Below are positions 40,525 through 53,400 of a stretch of DNA of 64,000 nt, piece by piece. Every line of letters starts with the position of its first letter. Position 1 is the stretch's first letter. The stretch is taken from the NCBI RefSeq assembly GCF_000150275.1, contig NW_002060946.1, positions 6,342,667 to 6,406,666 on the forward strand, read 5' to 3'. A model generated the notes under the pieces. That model had not been told where the DNA came from. It ran no database searches and worked only from the letters and a program-made list of their open reading frames with translations. The position numbers were made by a program, and so were the translations under genes. The stretch comes from Trichoplax adhaerens. Its lineage: Eukaryota > Placozoa > Uniplacotomia > Trichoplacea > Trichoplacidae.

Positions 40525-41004
40525 GGCGGATAGTCAAAGCTGCTCCATTTTCATCTCATGCACTCACTTGAGCTTCCACCATTGCAATAGTCATGATTTC
40601 AAGTTGGAGAAGTACAGTATGGCGGATAGTCAAAGCTGCTCCATTTTCATCTCATGCACTCACTTGAGCTTCCACTATTGCAATAGTCATGATTTCATGT
40701 TGGAGAAGTACAGTATGGCGGATAGTCAAAGCTGCTCCATTTTCATCTCATGCACTCACTTGAGCTTCCACCATTGCAATAGCCATGATTTCATGTTGGA
40801 GAAGTACAGTATGGCGGATAGTCAAAGCTGCTCCATTTTCATCTCATGCACTCACTTGAGCTTCCACCATTGCAATAGTCATGATTTCATGTTGGAGAAG
40901 TACAGTATGGCGGATAGTCAAAGCTGCTCCATTTTCATCTCATGCACTCACTTGAGCTTCCACCATTGCAATAGTCATGATAGCATATTTGGAGAAGTAC
41001 AGTC
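40525..41004. repeat. Tandem array, 96-bp unit, five copies plus partial flanking units
   Basis: Units start with GGCGGATAGTCAAAGC at 40525, 40621, 40717, 40813 and 40909; a degenerate sixth start is at 41005, and a partial copy precedes the array from about 40430. Copies differ at only a few positions, so the array is young or recently homogenised. Since 96 is a multiple of three, the plus strand stays open through the array in 32-residue steps (each beginning MADSQSCSIFISCTHLSFHH). That frame runs 40337-41023, but it has no recognisable domain and is probably a by-product of the repeat. Confidence 0.9.
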
Positions 41005-41071
41005 TGGCAGTCCAGCTGGCTGAAGCTGACAGAGCAAGCTTGTTAAATCAAGCCAGTCCAAGATACTTTCA

Positions 41072-41180
41072 GTACTGTACTGTAGAGTACAGTACGTTGT
41101 ACTGTAACATATGTACTGTACACTGTAGCCTACAGCAGCTGGTACCGTGCTCTACAGTACACTGTACTGTGGACTTGGAA
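41072..41180. repeat. Cluster of GTAC palindromes just upstream of GRAMD1
   Basis: GTACTGTACT (41072-41081) and AGTACAGTAC (41086-41095) form a perfect 10-bp stem with a 4-base loop. The following 85 bp repeat GTACTGT/ACAGTAC blocks, including ACAGTACACTGTACTGT near 41155. The cluster lies between the foldback element and the GRAMD1 start codon, so it could be part of the element's fringe, a simple-sequence expansion, or promoter sequence. Confidence 0.7.
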
Positions 41181-41459
41181 CTGTAGCATCCACTTCTCCG
41201 CCTGTCTTTCTGTCTGTCAGTCAATCAATCGCCAGCCAAAACAAAAAAACTTATCAACAATGGAAGTGGCAACTTCTTCTTCTTCTTCCTAAACTGCTTT
41301 GCTGTCTTTTCCATCGCTGGATTCATGCTAACTTCATTTTGTCCACTACATGGTCTAATCAACTTAGTATGCCGTACTAGGCATAATTGTATGTAAAAAT
41401 TACAGTGGAGGGATTGACGATTGCTTTGGACAGTGAATCAAATTGCCACTACCGGGCTG

Positions 41460-44400
41460 ATGGATTCTAAAGCCAAACATGGTCGATCGGCCAATCGAAA
41501 AGAAACTTACGCCATCAATGATGCAGGTGGAGAAGTAGCCTCTAAGTAAGTTTAAACTGATGTTGGTTATTCTCTGCTATCTATCCACTCTACTTTGTAA
41601 CATAGAGACACGAGTAATGTTGACAAACTATACGAGATTGGCTTAGTTAGTGCATGCATCGATGGATTCACAGATGGCAGCAAGCCAATCTCTCAACGTG
41701 GATAGGAGTAGAATTTCAATGACCATTTGATCAAGGTTTGATTGAGGTTAAAATGAGGATCGAATAACTTGGAGAGGATAATAGAAAGAAGAATAGCTTC
41801 TACTTATCGCTTATGGTGAGATAGGGGGTAAAAAGGAAGAGTATTTTACCATTCAATTGTCCAATCACAATTGCGCTGGAGATCGTTAGTCTGCAGAATA
41901 GGAGTCAAGGAGGAGTATGATCGACTCCATGTTTCTTGATGGCAGAAAATGCCTACGCACATTTTCAATATAGGAAGATAATATCGATCGATGTTAACTC
42001 AGTAATCAGCTTTATGATAACATTTCTCATTTTTGATGGCGTCCTTAACGCCTGCTATTTCTTAATTTTACACCGTAATAGATTACACTATCGACAGTAT
42101 GGTCGATCCTAAGGTATTTTTTAGAGTACCAATTAGACTCGGACTCGACATACTGTGTAGATTCCTTTAGCAGTGAGTAACCCATTTTACTCCATACCAA
42201 CCACTAGAATGAATAGAATACCTTCAACATGTACTTGAATATGGAGTTATGACATTGCTGGATAAAATTGATGTCAATAATTTAATAGCATCAACTAATC
42301 AACTATCATTTGCCAATTTGAAAGTGATCTGATGCTATAATAATACGGATCCTTAAGCCATACTACAGTAATACTCTACACATTCATGAAATTGTCGAGG
42401 CTACGTTGAGAATTGCTATTATTCCACTTGTGTTTTTATTGACTTTGCTGCGTTGGCGAATGCACATTTCGTTGTATACTACTCATTGGATTACTAGTAT
42501 AAATGATTTAAACCTTACGGCTACAACTATGTTAACGATGGAAATCTGATTAGGGGAACTGCCTACTAATGGATCATGCATGATTAACAGACGTTTATGT
42601 TAAATTGTCATACTGTTTCTCAAGCACTGATTACAAAATATTAACTTCAACTAGACTATGGACTACGATGGCCAACTTTCAATATGGATGAGAATAGGTA
42701 CCCTGTATAATCCAAGTTGTTTCCCCCCCCCCCCCCCCCCTTGGAATTGGAAAGAAAAGATAAAATCCTGGATGTTGCCGATACGAACAGTATATAGAGA
42801 TATTCCATTCAAGTAGAGTCGCATCTAGTCCCATCCACCAATTTTTTTCAATATTAATTGAGCTGGCATTCTATTCAGCTAATTAGATCTTCAGACATCA
42901 TTCTCCGATATAGATATATTGGCTATTAATAGCATATTGTATTGGCAGGATGCAAAATATTCATATTGATGATACCCATGAGTATTGTTTGCGAGCAATT
43001 TGTTTTCGTTCTGCCATCATTTTCTGTTTCATTTTTTCTTCTCCATAAACTACCTGGATCAAGTCAAGTGAAATTGACTTGATCCAAATGTCTTTACCGT
43101 CAATAGTCTTGCAATTAATTTCATCTTAGTTCCATACAATCTATGGCAGTTGAAATGAAATCTCCATATCGGTCTCATCTTGGTCGAATGATCCTCTTCC
43201 GATCGTCCATGGAAATAATTTCAAATTCTATTTCCTATCATTGGATTGTTTTTCNCAACTGTTTCACTCCTTTTAATTCGGAATGCGATTTTAGTCCAAA
43301 TACATAGGGTACAATATTTCTATGACCAAAATGGACACATTATAGTAGCCTTAAGCAAATTCTATTCCATGAATAAATGTAGATATATTGATCCATTTAC
43401 ACATGGCTAAAAGACCTTTCAATTGACACAGTATGATATCTAGTATCAATCTCCTGAATGCTGGACGTGTATTTAAATAGGAGGTTAGTCCAATGCCAGA
43501 TAGCAAGACAAGAACGGTAATGAATCTTAATATGCTAAAATTGATTCAAACTGAGGCATCTACGATACGACATAGGTGTTAACAGGAGGCTGCAAATCCT
43601 GGATATCATCGTAATCATGGCATGACATTTTAGTGAGGCAATAGCTTCGATTGGAAATAAAATTACAATCCAATACGGTACTGTTAGATATATATATATT
43701 CATCGGAGGGAGATAGGCAAATGCTCCGCATGATGGCAATATGTGTTTAGCCCCCAGAATGTTCTTGTATTCGTCATGACTTTTGGAAATTTAAGTTGTA
43801 GTCCTAGTACACGGGATAGAAGAACTTGTATTGCTAACAATTGTCGAAACAGATAGACGTGTACTACAATGTAGCTTAGTCATGATGATCGACGGCCGTC
43901 ATCATGTTACTCTACATTGCACATAAATGTACCATGTAGAATATCTTTTCTAGTACTGGTTGTATGGCACTTCAACTTCATTTATTTCTTGCTGCAGGAT
44001 CCCAGTCTTATGTTAAGCCTCGTTTTGCAGTTACGTCCATTATCAGAGTCTTTTTCCACTGTTAGTTAAGTCAATAGATGGGCACAGACTCATCAAGAAA
44101 GATGGAGGACACAATGATCTAGGAAAGCTGTCTTGTAGTAGTTCTGGATAGATTCGACATCGTAGTCTATTTTTAATGGCTCCTTATGGGATACCATTTA
44201 TTTTTATAGGCGATGTCATTGTTGATCATTTCTCATTATATTCCCTTTTTCCCATGAGATCCGTTTAAATTCTGTAGAAAGATAGAAAAGCCGCTTTCAT
44301 CAAATAAATGATCGTATATTACGTGGATTGTCCAGGATACTTGGGATCCTATCACAATCATTCCCTTCTCTCTTCAATATAGCAAGGTAAAATCAATGGG

Positions 44401-47400
44401 AATAGGAATCATTTTACGTCAAATCAAATCCTTTCCCCATACGGTATGAAAGTCAATCGGGCTTAATGGTGGTATCCTATTGGGTTTAGTTCTCTTTATT
44501 TGTACTCGATTACAAAACTAGCAATGATGTCAATAAACAGCAGGGATTGTCACTAAGCTGATTCATTTCTTACAGTTTGGAATCGTAAATCAACCCCTAA
44601 TACGGCTGTAGTAAAAGATAGGCGATTCTCGAAAATTGGTCAACATTTAAACATTTAAATATAGAAAAAATTTCAGACTCTAGAAATACTCATTCATGAG
44701 CATTTCCTATGCTGCACCTTAAACGCGTTGTTGTATCGATCTGAATGCAAGGTTAAGCTGATTCATCTCTTACAGATTGGAATCTTAAATCAACCCCTAA
44801 TACGGCTGTAGTAAAAGATAGGCAATTCTCGAAAATTGGTCAACAGTTAAAAATAGAAAAAATATCAGACTCCAGAAATACTCATTCATGAGCATTTCCT
44901 ATGCCGTACTTTGAACGCGTTGTTGTATCGATCTGATTGGCAAAGTCAATAATAATCTCGACCTAGTTTACCCCAACTCCATTTTATTGACTGACTCGGA
45001 AAGAACTCTAGACACGCCAAATAAGAACATACTGTACACTACAGCATTCTGTTGATTTTCACCATTTGATCTAGATTACAATCATGTTGTTCACTAGCAT
45101 TCATTACTTTGTTGTTCTCAAGTCCATTGGAAAGTATCAATATCTGTTGTTGTAGTATCTTCCATTTGTCTGTTAAGAAATTTTTCTATAGTTTCGAGTC
45201 CTCTTTCATTGGCAAATTTCTAATTTCCTTTTTCAATTTACACTACTGACAAGACTAGGCCATTGGCTGATTAGTAAACGTATCCATAACGCAGTCTTTC
45301 TTGAACGACATTACCGTAAATAAAGATTTCACTTACTTTCCAAATTAGTCATACATTTCTTGGTCACTTGCTTAACGATATTGCTAAGGGTACTGCTATA
45401 GAGATTGTCTTAAGCTGGATTGTCTAATACAGTTTTCTTGATCATCATAGTTTCTTTTACTCAGTGCTGTTGTCAAATTGGAGGAATATTAGATTCATAA
45501 ATTTGTCAAGTCAACAGACAACAGTCAATAAAACCTGTATTTCACTATGACAATCCATCATGAAAATTGCCTACCTACATTAATCTTGAAGAATAGGGCA
45601 ATAAACGATCTCATTTTAGATCGGTAATACGCCTCATTGGTTCCAATTTTCGGTAAATCAATAACATCAGAGTGCTTGACTTACTGTATATTAATTCTTG
45701 TATTAATACATATATCAGATAGTGCAATAGCATTGGTGCTACTAAAATTAGTAACTGTATCTTATTCTTTCAATCATTATTGGATGAAAGCATAAAATAA
45801 TGATATGGACTGGAAGAGGATTATTAATGGACTCTCAATATTGCCAAGTATAGGCGTAGAAATTGAATCAAATCATCCAGGCGTGATAGAAGTATATTGG
45901 ATATAAAATCATCATCTTACACTAATCTTGATCAATATTAAAAGTACGAATTTGATTTTAGATTGGTGCTATGCCTTGTTGGTTAAAGTTTTTTTGAATC
46001 AATTCTACGAAAAGTGCTTGATTTGTATTAATTCTTGCGCCAATATGCAATCTACTGCAACAGCATTGGTACTACCGACATTAGTAATAGTAAATTATTC
46101 TTCAATATATAATGATATACGAGTACATATATTCGATGAGGGTTATTACTCAACTCTTAATGTATCAATTATAATGCAGAGAAATGGAATCATAATTCTA
46201 CGACAAGTCATTCATTTGTGTTGATTCTTACATCAATTTGCAATATACTGCTACAGCGTTGATGCTACCAACATCAGTAACAATAATTTATTCTTAAAAT
46301 ATATCATGATATACGAGTATACATATTCGATGAGAGCTATTACTCAACTCTTAATGTATCCATTATAATGCAGAGAAATGGAATCATAATTGTACGACAA
46401 GTCATTCACTTTTGCAAATTCGTACATCAATTTACAACATATTGCAACAGCATTGATGCTGCCAACATTATTAATAATAGTAACTTGTTCATCAATAATG
46501 ATATACACGCATTCTCGATGAGGGTTATTAGCCAATTTTCACTATGTTGTAAAGTAAAGGAATAGGATCATCATTTCACGAGAAGTACTTGTGTTAATTC
46601 TTGTACCAATATACAACATGCTGCAACAGTATTGATTGATACTGGCAACATTAGTAACAGTAACTTATTCTTAAATAATGATATTTGAATATCTATAGTT
46701 GGTAAGGGTTACAAGTCAGCTCTCAAATAATTAGAATTAGATGTACTTGATGATTAGTCAACTCTTAGTATCGTATATTGTCATATAATGAAATGGAATC
46801 ATCATTCTGCGAGAAATGCCTTACTTATGTTAATTCATGCACCAATATACAGCATCCTGTAATCGACGCCAATAGTATTGATGCTACTAACATTAGCAAC
46901 AATAATTTACAGTATTCTTAGGGAATAAGATATATTTGATAAGGGTTATTAGTAAACTCTCAGTGTTATAACGTAAGAAATTCAAATCAGATCATTTGGG
47001 TAAGGAAGGAATCTTTCTGCTTTTAAGATTGGCATTTTGAACCAATTTAGCAACGGGCTTCAATAACTCAGTTGTCTCTTTGCTGTATAGACACAGAGAA
47101 GCTTTAAATCCTCTATTATACCGATGAAACAATGATATTAAAAGAATTCGTAGCATTAACTGGATGTTATAGAAAAATTATGAAATATCAATATGAATAA
47201 ACTTCTTTATCTCGAATTCCAATAATTAATAATTAAAATTCGATGTCAAAAGTAGCTGCAATAGGCAGTGTTGCCTCAGTCACGACTATTTTAGCAGTCG
47301 TATTGTATGACCTATTGGTCTACCTTTGAAGATTCAGATTAGAAGTCAATATAATTCACCCGCTTTAAAATAGAGTTTAATTTTTCAAATTTCTACAACT

Positions 47401-50400
47401 AAGCATAAAATATCATTGATCTTACGTACTTTACTGACTGATATTAATTATTGATTGCTTATTCATATACAAGGCCTTATGTACGTATACCGTAATTTTT
47501 TCTTGCTGTAATGAAAATTTGAACCGTAAAGTAGTTGTGTTTTTACATTAACTTTTATCAATCTATCTCTTTTCAATGTTATAATAGAAAATTATTGAAT
47601 ATCCCAGGCCTTGATGACGAAGAGAATAAAACTTCATCTAGGTAAAAATGTCATATTTTCCGGCATCGATCGTCTTTTATCACTGAATAAATAAATTCTC
47701 CTAGTATATTTCTTCTGTCGTTTACATATTGACTTGATTATATTTCGTATAGATGACACATCTTCAAATTTTATTTATGCGATTGTACGGCTACTCTACT
47801 GCAATTGACTCGTTTTAATTAAAATTGATTCTATAAATATTTAACGCCGATAAAAGATCTGAAATAATATTTCGTTTCATTATTCTCCTCGCAGTTTCTC
47901 ATATATCTTAATCTTATACGTAATGCTTGAGTAATGTTATGCAGTCTCGTAGCTAGATTCATCTAGTAATCAACAGCTTTACTCAATAGTTAACAACACA
48001 CATTTTTTAACTGGGTTTTCTTTGTGAATGTGATCCGATATTGACGGCCAAATCAATGTTTCATAAAACTTTCCGGTGTATTTTCGATATATTAGATACT
48101 ACACTTTCAGTGCATTGTTTATCACACTTTCAGCAGCGTATTCATTATAGATTTTTTTTAATGTAGACATTCTTCTCCTATTACCATCTCGTCCAGTAAA
48201 TCGAATACACCAGAAGGAGCATTGGGGTAAGAAAGAAGTAGTACTACAATTATTAGTTTACTCAAAGTAGTTCCTAACTGATAGGATATATTTCAGCTGC
48301 TCTGTCTACAGTAGATGCTAATAAAAGAAGTATTTTATATTGGCTATTGGTAAACAGTTGATATCGAGACAATTGAAACAAGATTTGTTATTTTACCTCA
48401 TTAACCTAATTGCAATGATTCACAAATAACAAATAGTATCTTATAATGCTGTTGAGAACCTATTTTTAAAATATTCCATTTTCATCCTTATATGGCAGAA
48501 ATTCACCAGCTATCCCAAACTCGACTAGATCTACTATGTCTGATGTCAATGCCAGGTAATAGGAAGTTAGTTGGCTGCAAGATGTTGTTGTAATTTTAAT
48601 ATCGATAAAGCTGAACTGTTTTAGTTCCGATGGCAATCTTAAATAATATCAGAAAGTAGTGATACAAATATCAAATAGTAAAAGTGTAGTTAAATGAACT
48701 CTATTTGGGTAATTAACTTAATGTTTAGCTCATATACGTTACAAATTGGAACACGGATGTGCCAGTTACTTTGTCACAATTATTTAAATTTCATTGCATT
48801 TTCACTTCTGCTGTACTGCTTTTTTCCTTTTATAGAGCTTCACCAACTCCTTTGACATCCAGCAAATCGAACAATACGGAAATTACGGCTAAGTAATAAA
48901 ACTAAGGATTAGTTATACAATGATTTAGCCGCCCACTATTTATGATCCTATATATCGTATTGCGTTGTCAGTTCGACCGTCATTATCAGTTTAGCAAGCC
49001 TCACGACAACGAGGAAGCAAACGGAATTAGTCTGTGCGCTGTATTTTTTTCAATGGTTGACAGTATGATTAAGGTTTTAAAATAAGGCTGATTTTGATAT
49101 CGTTGTAGCTTCACAATTGTCGATCGTACATAGATAAAACACCTAACTTTTATGAGTACAATAATAGTTTTATTAAATGTATGTTCCTTCGGTTACTATA
49201 GTATAACTGCTGCTGGATAACTCTTTACTGTCATTAGAGTGAAGAGTTATTAGATAAAACAATGTCATTAACGCAGTTAAATTCTTATCGCCACCTCAGA
49301 AAAAAGAAAGAGATAAATAAGGAAAAAAAGCAAGCGCTACAAGATTGGATTCCAGTGGCTTCGCCTTTACATCAGGTATAGCAGGTTGTAAAATGATTAT
49401 TTGGTGTAGCATTTGTACAATCCAGATTAATTAGATTGTAACATTGTAAATGCACACACCAAAATTTGTCTCTTCAGGACCTGCAACTAGGTGGTTTTTA
49501 ATATTTCTGCATCGCTACTTTTATTACCAACTTGTCTTTTTTATATTTGTTGCTACGCACTTATGAAACTAAATGGCTCTTAAAAAGTGTATCGTGTCTG
49601 CTGTAAATCTACTGATGTGAATCAGATACTTTCATATTTTTCTGCCTGTTAAAGTTTATTATCGCTTACACTTAGCAATTATTTAAGATCAAGTTGCAAA
49701 TAAAAAACATCGAATGAATTTTTTACTTATAGGCTTTATCATCGAATTATTGGTCACGGTATGAGGAATTCCATAAGTTGTTTAGTGATCTTCCAGATAC
49801 TGAGAAATTACTAACAGGTAAACTTACAGTATGGTATGTTAAGTACATTAATTTGACGTTATTATTGATATTTGTAATAGTGTATAATTAGATTTATAAT
49901 GCAGGTTGTGCTAATTTTAGTGAAGCAAAAGTGACAAATACAATCTCTGATAACTATTATGACAAGTATGATAAGAGTAGCGTAGTTATGTAAGATTTCA
50001 ATAAATCATGTTTATAATGAATTAATTACGTAGAGTTTACAGTGGCAAGATTTATCGGTTATTAATTATGGTACTATTTTCTTTCAATCATCTATTTGTG
50101 GTACTATCCAAAGTACTCCTAGAATTATTTGAGTTATAATAGTGACGTAGCTTTTAAGCAATCTTTACCATTTTAAAGTGATACGCTTAGGTAGACTCAC
50201 ATTGGTGAATCTATTTGTTTATTTGCTTTAAAATGTAACATATCATTGATCAGCCGCCCGGCGTAGGAGAAATATATAAGTATTTCTTGACTCCGGTTTG
50301 AAGTAAAATACAGTGAATACAAATAGCATTAGCTGTATTTTATGATATCTGTCAATTGACATCATCAGCTTTCGATTCGTGATGATTACATATCGTGCTC

Positions 50401-53400
50401 TTATCATAGTGTAAATACTTTGGAAGTGCAAATTAAGCATAGCAGTTTGGACTATCTATTACTAGAATTAAACTTAATTGACATAACGACATATGGCTGA
50501 ATTGTATATTTTTTTGTTTATAAACTTTTGATAGATCACTCTTGTGCCGTTCAGAGAGATATTTTACTTCATGGACGCCTTTATGCGTCACAGAATTGGT
50601 TTTGCTTTTATGCTAACATTTTCGGCTGGGAGACTTGTGTAAGTGTTTGCTTATGCCTTCATTTAGATTCATAACATGGTTGCGATCTTCTGGGATTGCC
50701 TAAAAAATTTACTGTATGTGATTAATAGAGCTTTCATTAGCAATGACTTGTGCTTTCTTTTCATATGCGTTTTCTACTCTTGAACAAATCTAGTTTACTA
50801 TACGTTTAACGGATATCAAATCTATACTGCGAGAGAAAACGGCTAAAGTGATTCCTAATGCAATTCTTATAGCAACTGAACAAGATAAAGTATTAGATAT
50901 AGTTCAATTTCCTAATAACATAAATAGGTCTTACAATTTGTGCGTTATTTAGAGCAATTTTTCGATGTGCATTTATTTTCTATTTTGTATTAGTATTTTT
51001 TTACGTCGTTTTCATCACGTGAAACCGCCTATATGAAAATTTTTCGTATCTGGCAAAATGCACTTATGCAAGAAGATGGGTTGAATGCGGTTGATTTATT
51101 GTGTCAGTTAAGAAGTCTAGATAAAACAGTGGATGTTGACAAAGATCAAGACAATAAACACATGACTAAGTCGAGGTCTGCTGAGACGTTATCTGTTGAT
51201 AAAGGTAACGTAGCATCGCTTTATTATTCATTCTCGCTAATTGTAGCGCTTTATGTTGTACTGTACTTGGGAATATGGCTAAAATAAATATCTTTATCAT
51301 ATTCTTTAATAGACGATACTCCTGATGCGAACGAAAATGCCTACCTATCAGCTACCGTAAGAAGTTTTCAGATTTATTGTGCTTTGTGAACTATGCTCAG
51401 AAGTTGAAAGTTCTGTTCTACTTACGCAACGAAATCACAGAATAAAGAGCAAGAAGAGCAATCATTGTATTCTGCGGGTCAAACGGATGCAAGCAGTGAC
51501 TATTCTGAAGCTGAATCTACGGATCAAATTGATGTTGATATGTGCGATCCCGGTGAAGGTAATATTGTACTACAGTACTGAATTATGTTGCATAGAAATA
51601 CAAATTGATTACAGCTGTTCGTAAATATAACGATATGAAATAACAGAGAAATATTTATCTCTACTTGTATCAGTTATATATGAAGATCCCGATACATTAC
51701 CCAAAACATTTATCGATGAGGTAAATTTTAATTTTATTTTGTAATTCTGATTTCGGAACTTTAGTAATAAGTTGTTTCTTATTTTGAATAGGTTTATCCA
51801 GTCAATGTGGATACTTTATTTAAAACAATCTTTACCGGATCTGAAACATATTATAAATTTATAAATGAAAGAAAGACTTTCGGTTAGCTGTATAACTACA
51901 GAGGGAACAATTAAAAAGACTGTTGTTTATTGATTTAATTAATTTTGGGACTTAATTTGTTTAGATTTTGTCGATGATGTATGGCATGAGCAAGATGATG
52001 GTACAAAAGTTAGGAGTGTAAAGTACACGATAACTTTAAATCATTCAATAGGCCCGAAAACGTCCGTAACAAATGAATTACAGGTTAATTATGTAAAATA
52101 TCGCTGTAATTTTGAGATATTGAGAAAGTTTGGCAGCTTTTATTGCTGTTTAAGCCACACCAATCACGGTATGTATAGAATTGAAATTGCAGTGGAAATT
52201 AATTGTCATCGTTGCTTTATGCAGAAATTGTCGGAGCTTAGCAGAAAGGGACATATTTATATCGTAGATTGTGAAGTAAGTGATAAAAGTACCAGATAAA
52301 TGTTACTTTCAATATCTAAAACGAATTAGCACTTCCACACCGATTATACGAGTATTGCTACAATCGTGTACTTATATGCTATATTTCCGGCTTCAATTAG
52401 GTCTATAATTCGCCCTCAATACCTTATGGTGAAAGCTTTTACACGCAAGAACGTTTCATAGTCACACGTATATCTCACAACAAATGTCGTCTAAGGTTGT
52501 TGCGATGTTCTTTTTGACTGGTAGCATTTTTATCTGCTTGTGGAAATCTTAATGTTCATTATTGAATGACTTATTCCTTACAGGGTGTCTGGCGGTATAA
52601 AGTACAAGAAATCAGTGTGGACGATTGTCAAATGTAAGCTAATATTTCTCTAGACTGAACTATCGATAAAATACGTGAAATTTACAGCTGATTATCGTCT
52701 ATGTTAAGAAAATTAACCGTTATTATTTATTGTACTCCTTAGCTTTAATTGACAAGAACGTTTATGAAGGATTAGATGCTACACTGAAGGTTCTCCGTAA
52801 GTTTATAATAAATAAAATTCGTAGAAATTTTCTGTGCAATATCTACAAAGGTAGTAATATAAATTATAATTCGATTGTAGATAAACATGTTGAAAACGAC
52901 ATAGATAATGGCTCTGTTGTTACACGAAATAGAAGAAAGTTAAAAAACAACATCAAGCATTTAGCCAAAGAAGTTCCTGAAATTTGCGATAATAAAACCT
53001 CGAACGACAGTGACACTACAGCACCAACTACGGATTCTTTTACAGGCATGGTAGCAATACCTATTGCATATAAAGTAATGACCATTGTGATAAAATTGCA
53101 ATATTTAATTGATTTCATCATAGAAGCTTCGCCAGATAGGGGGAAAAGTTGGATGATATCTTATTTACCAAATAAGTACGTTCTTATATCTGTGTATGCT
53201 TTAATTAGTTAATATCTGCTAATTAATGGCTACGTTCTGACTCTACAGGCTTTATTATGAAAGATCTGAATATGAAATTAAGGCTATAGTAACTACATTG
53301 TAAGAAATTTCACTAGAATTCGGCCCAAAGTGATTTCAACTAATAAATAACTCCATATAGGATTGGAATTTTCTTATTACTCCAAGTATTTCTATTTTAT

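Larger units (their letters stand above)
40201..41057. mobile_element. Foldback-type element with inverted arms and an internal 96-bp tandem array
   Basis: The left arm starts ACTGG at 40201 and the right end closes with the complement, CCAGT at 41053-41057. Near each end the block CTGTCAGCTTCAGCCAGCTG occurs in opposite orientation (40224-40243 and inverted around 41013-41032). The whole left arm (40201-40344) is an inverted, diverged copy of the repeat unit that follows in direct orientation on the right. A long hairpin sits between (40345-40416). No transposase frame is present, so if mobile the element is non-autonomous. I could not identify a convincing target-site duplication. The architecture resembles Drosophila FB elements in form only; no sequence relationship is claimed. 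Confidence 0.6.
41546..48166 (+). other. GRAMD1 intron 1 (6.6 kb, inferred), repeat-rich and less AT-rich at its left end
   Basis: It is bounded by a strong donor (gtaagt) and an acceptor (aatgtag) that join in phase. The first 3.5 kb looks visibly less AT-rich than the surroundings. It contains a C18 tract, one ambiguous base (N at 43255), a perfect 13-bp hairpin, a 200-bp tandem duplication and a diverged 194-bp array. A possible alternative exon lies at 47608-47641. No other gene was recognised inside it. Confidence 0.6.

Noticed and set aside
45928-46565. Several 60-100-codon frames on both strands
   Set aside because: They lie in the 194-bp tandem array inside GRAMD1 intron 1 and arise from repeat copies.
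49905-49988. Open segment after an acceptor between two GRAMD1 exons (contains NFSEAKVTNTISDNYY)
   Set aside because: The 49733 exon joins 50535 directly in phase and restores the conserved SCAVQRDILL motif; including this segment breaks the frame.
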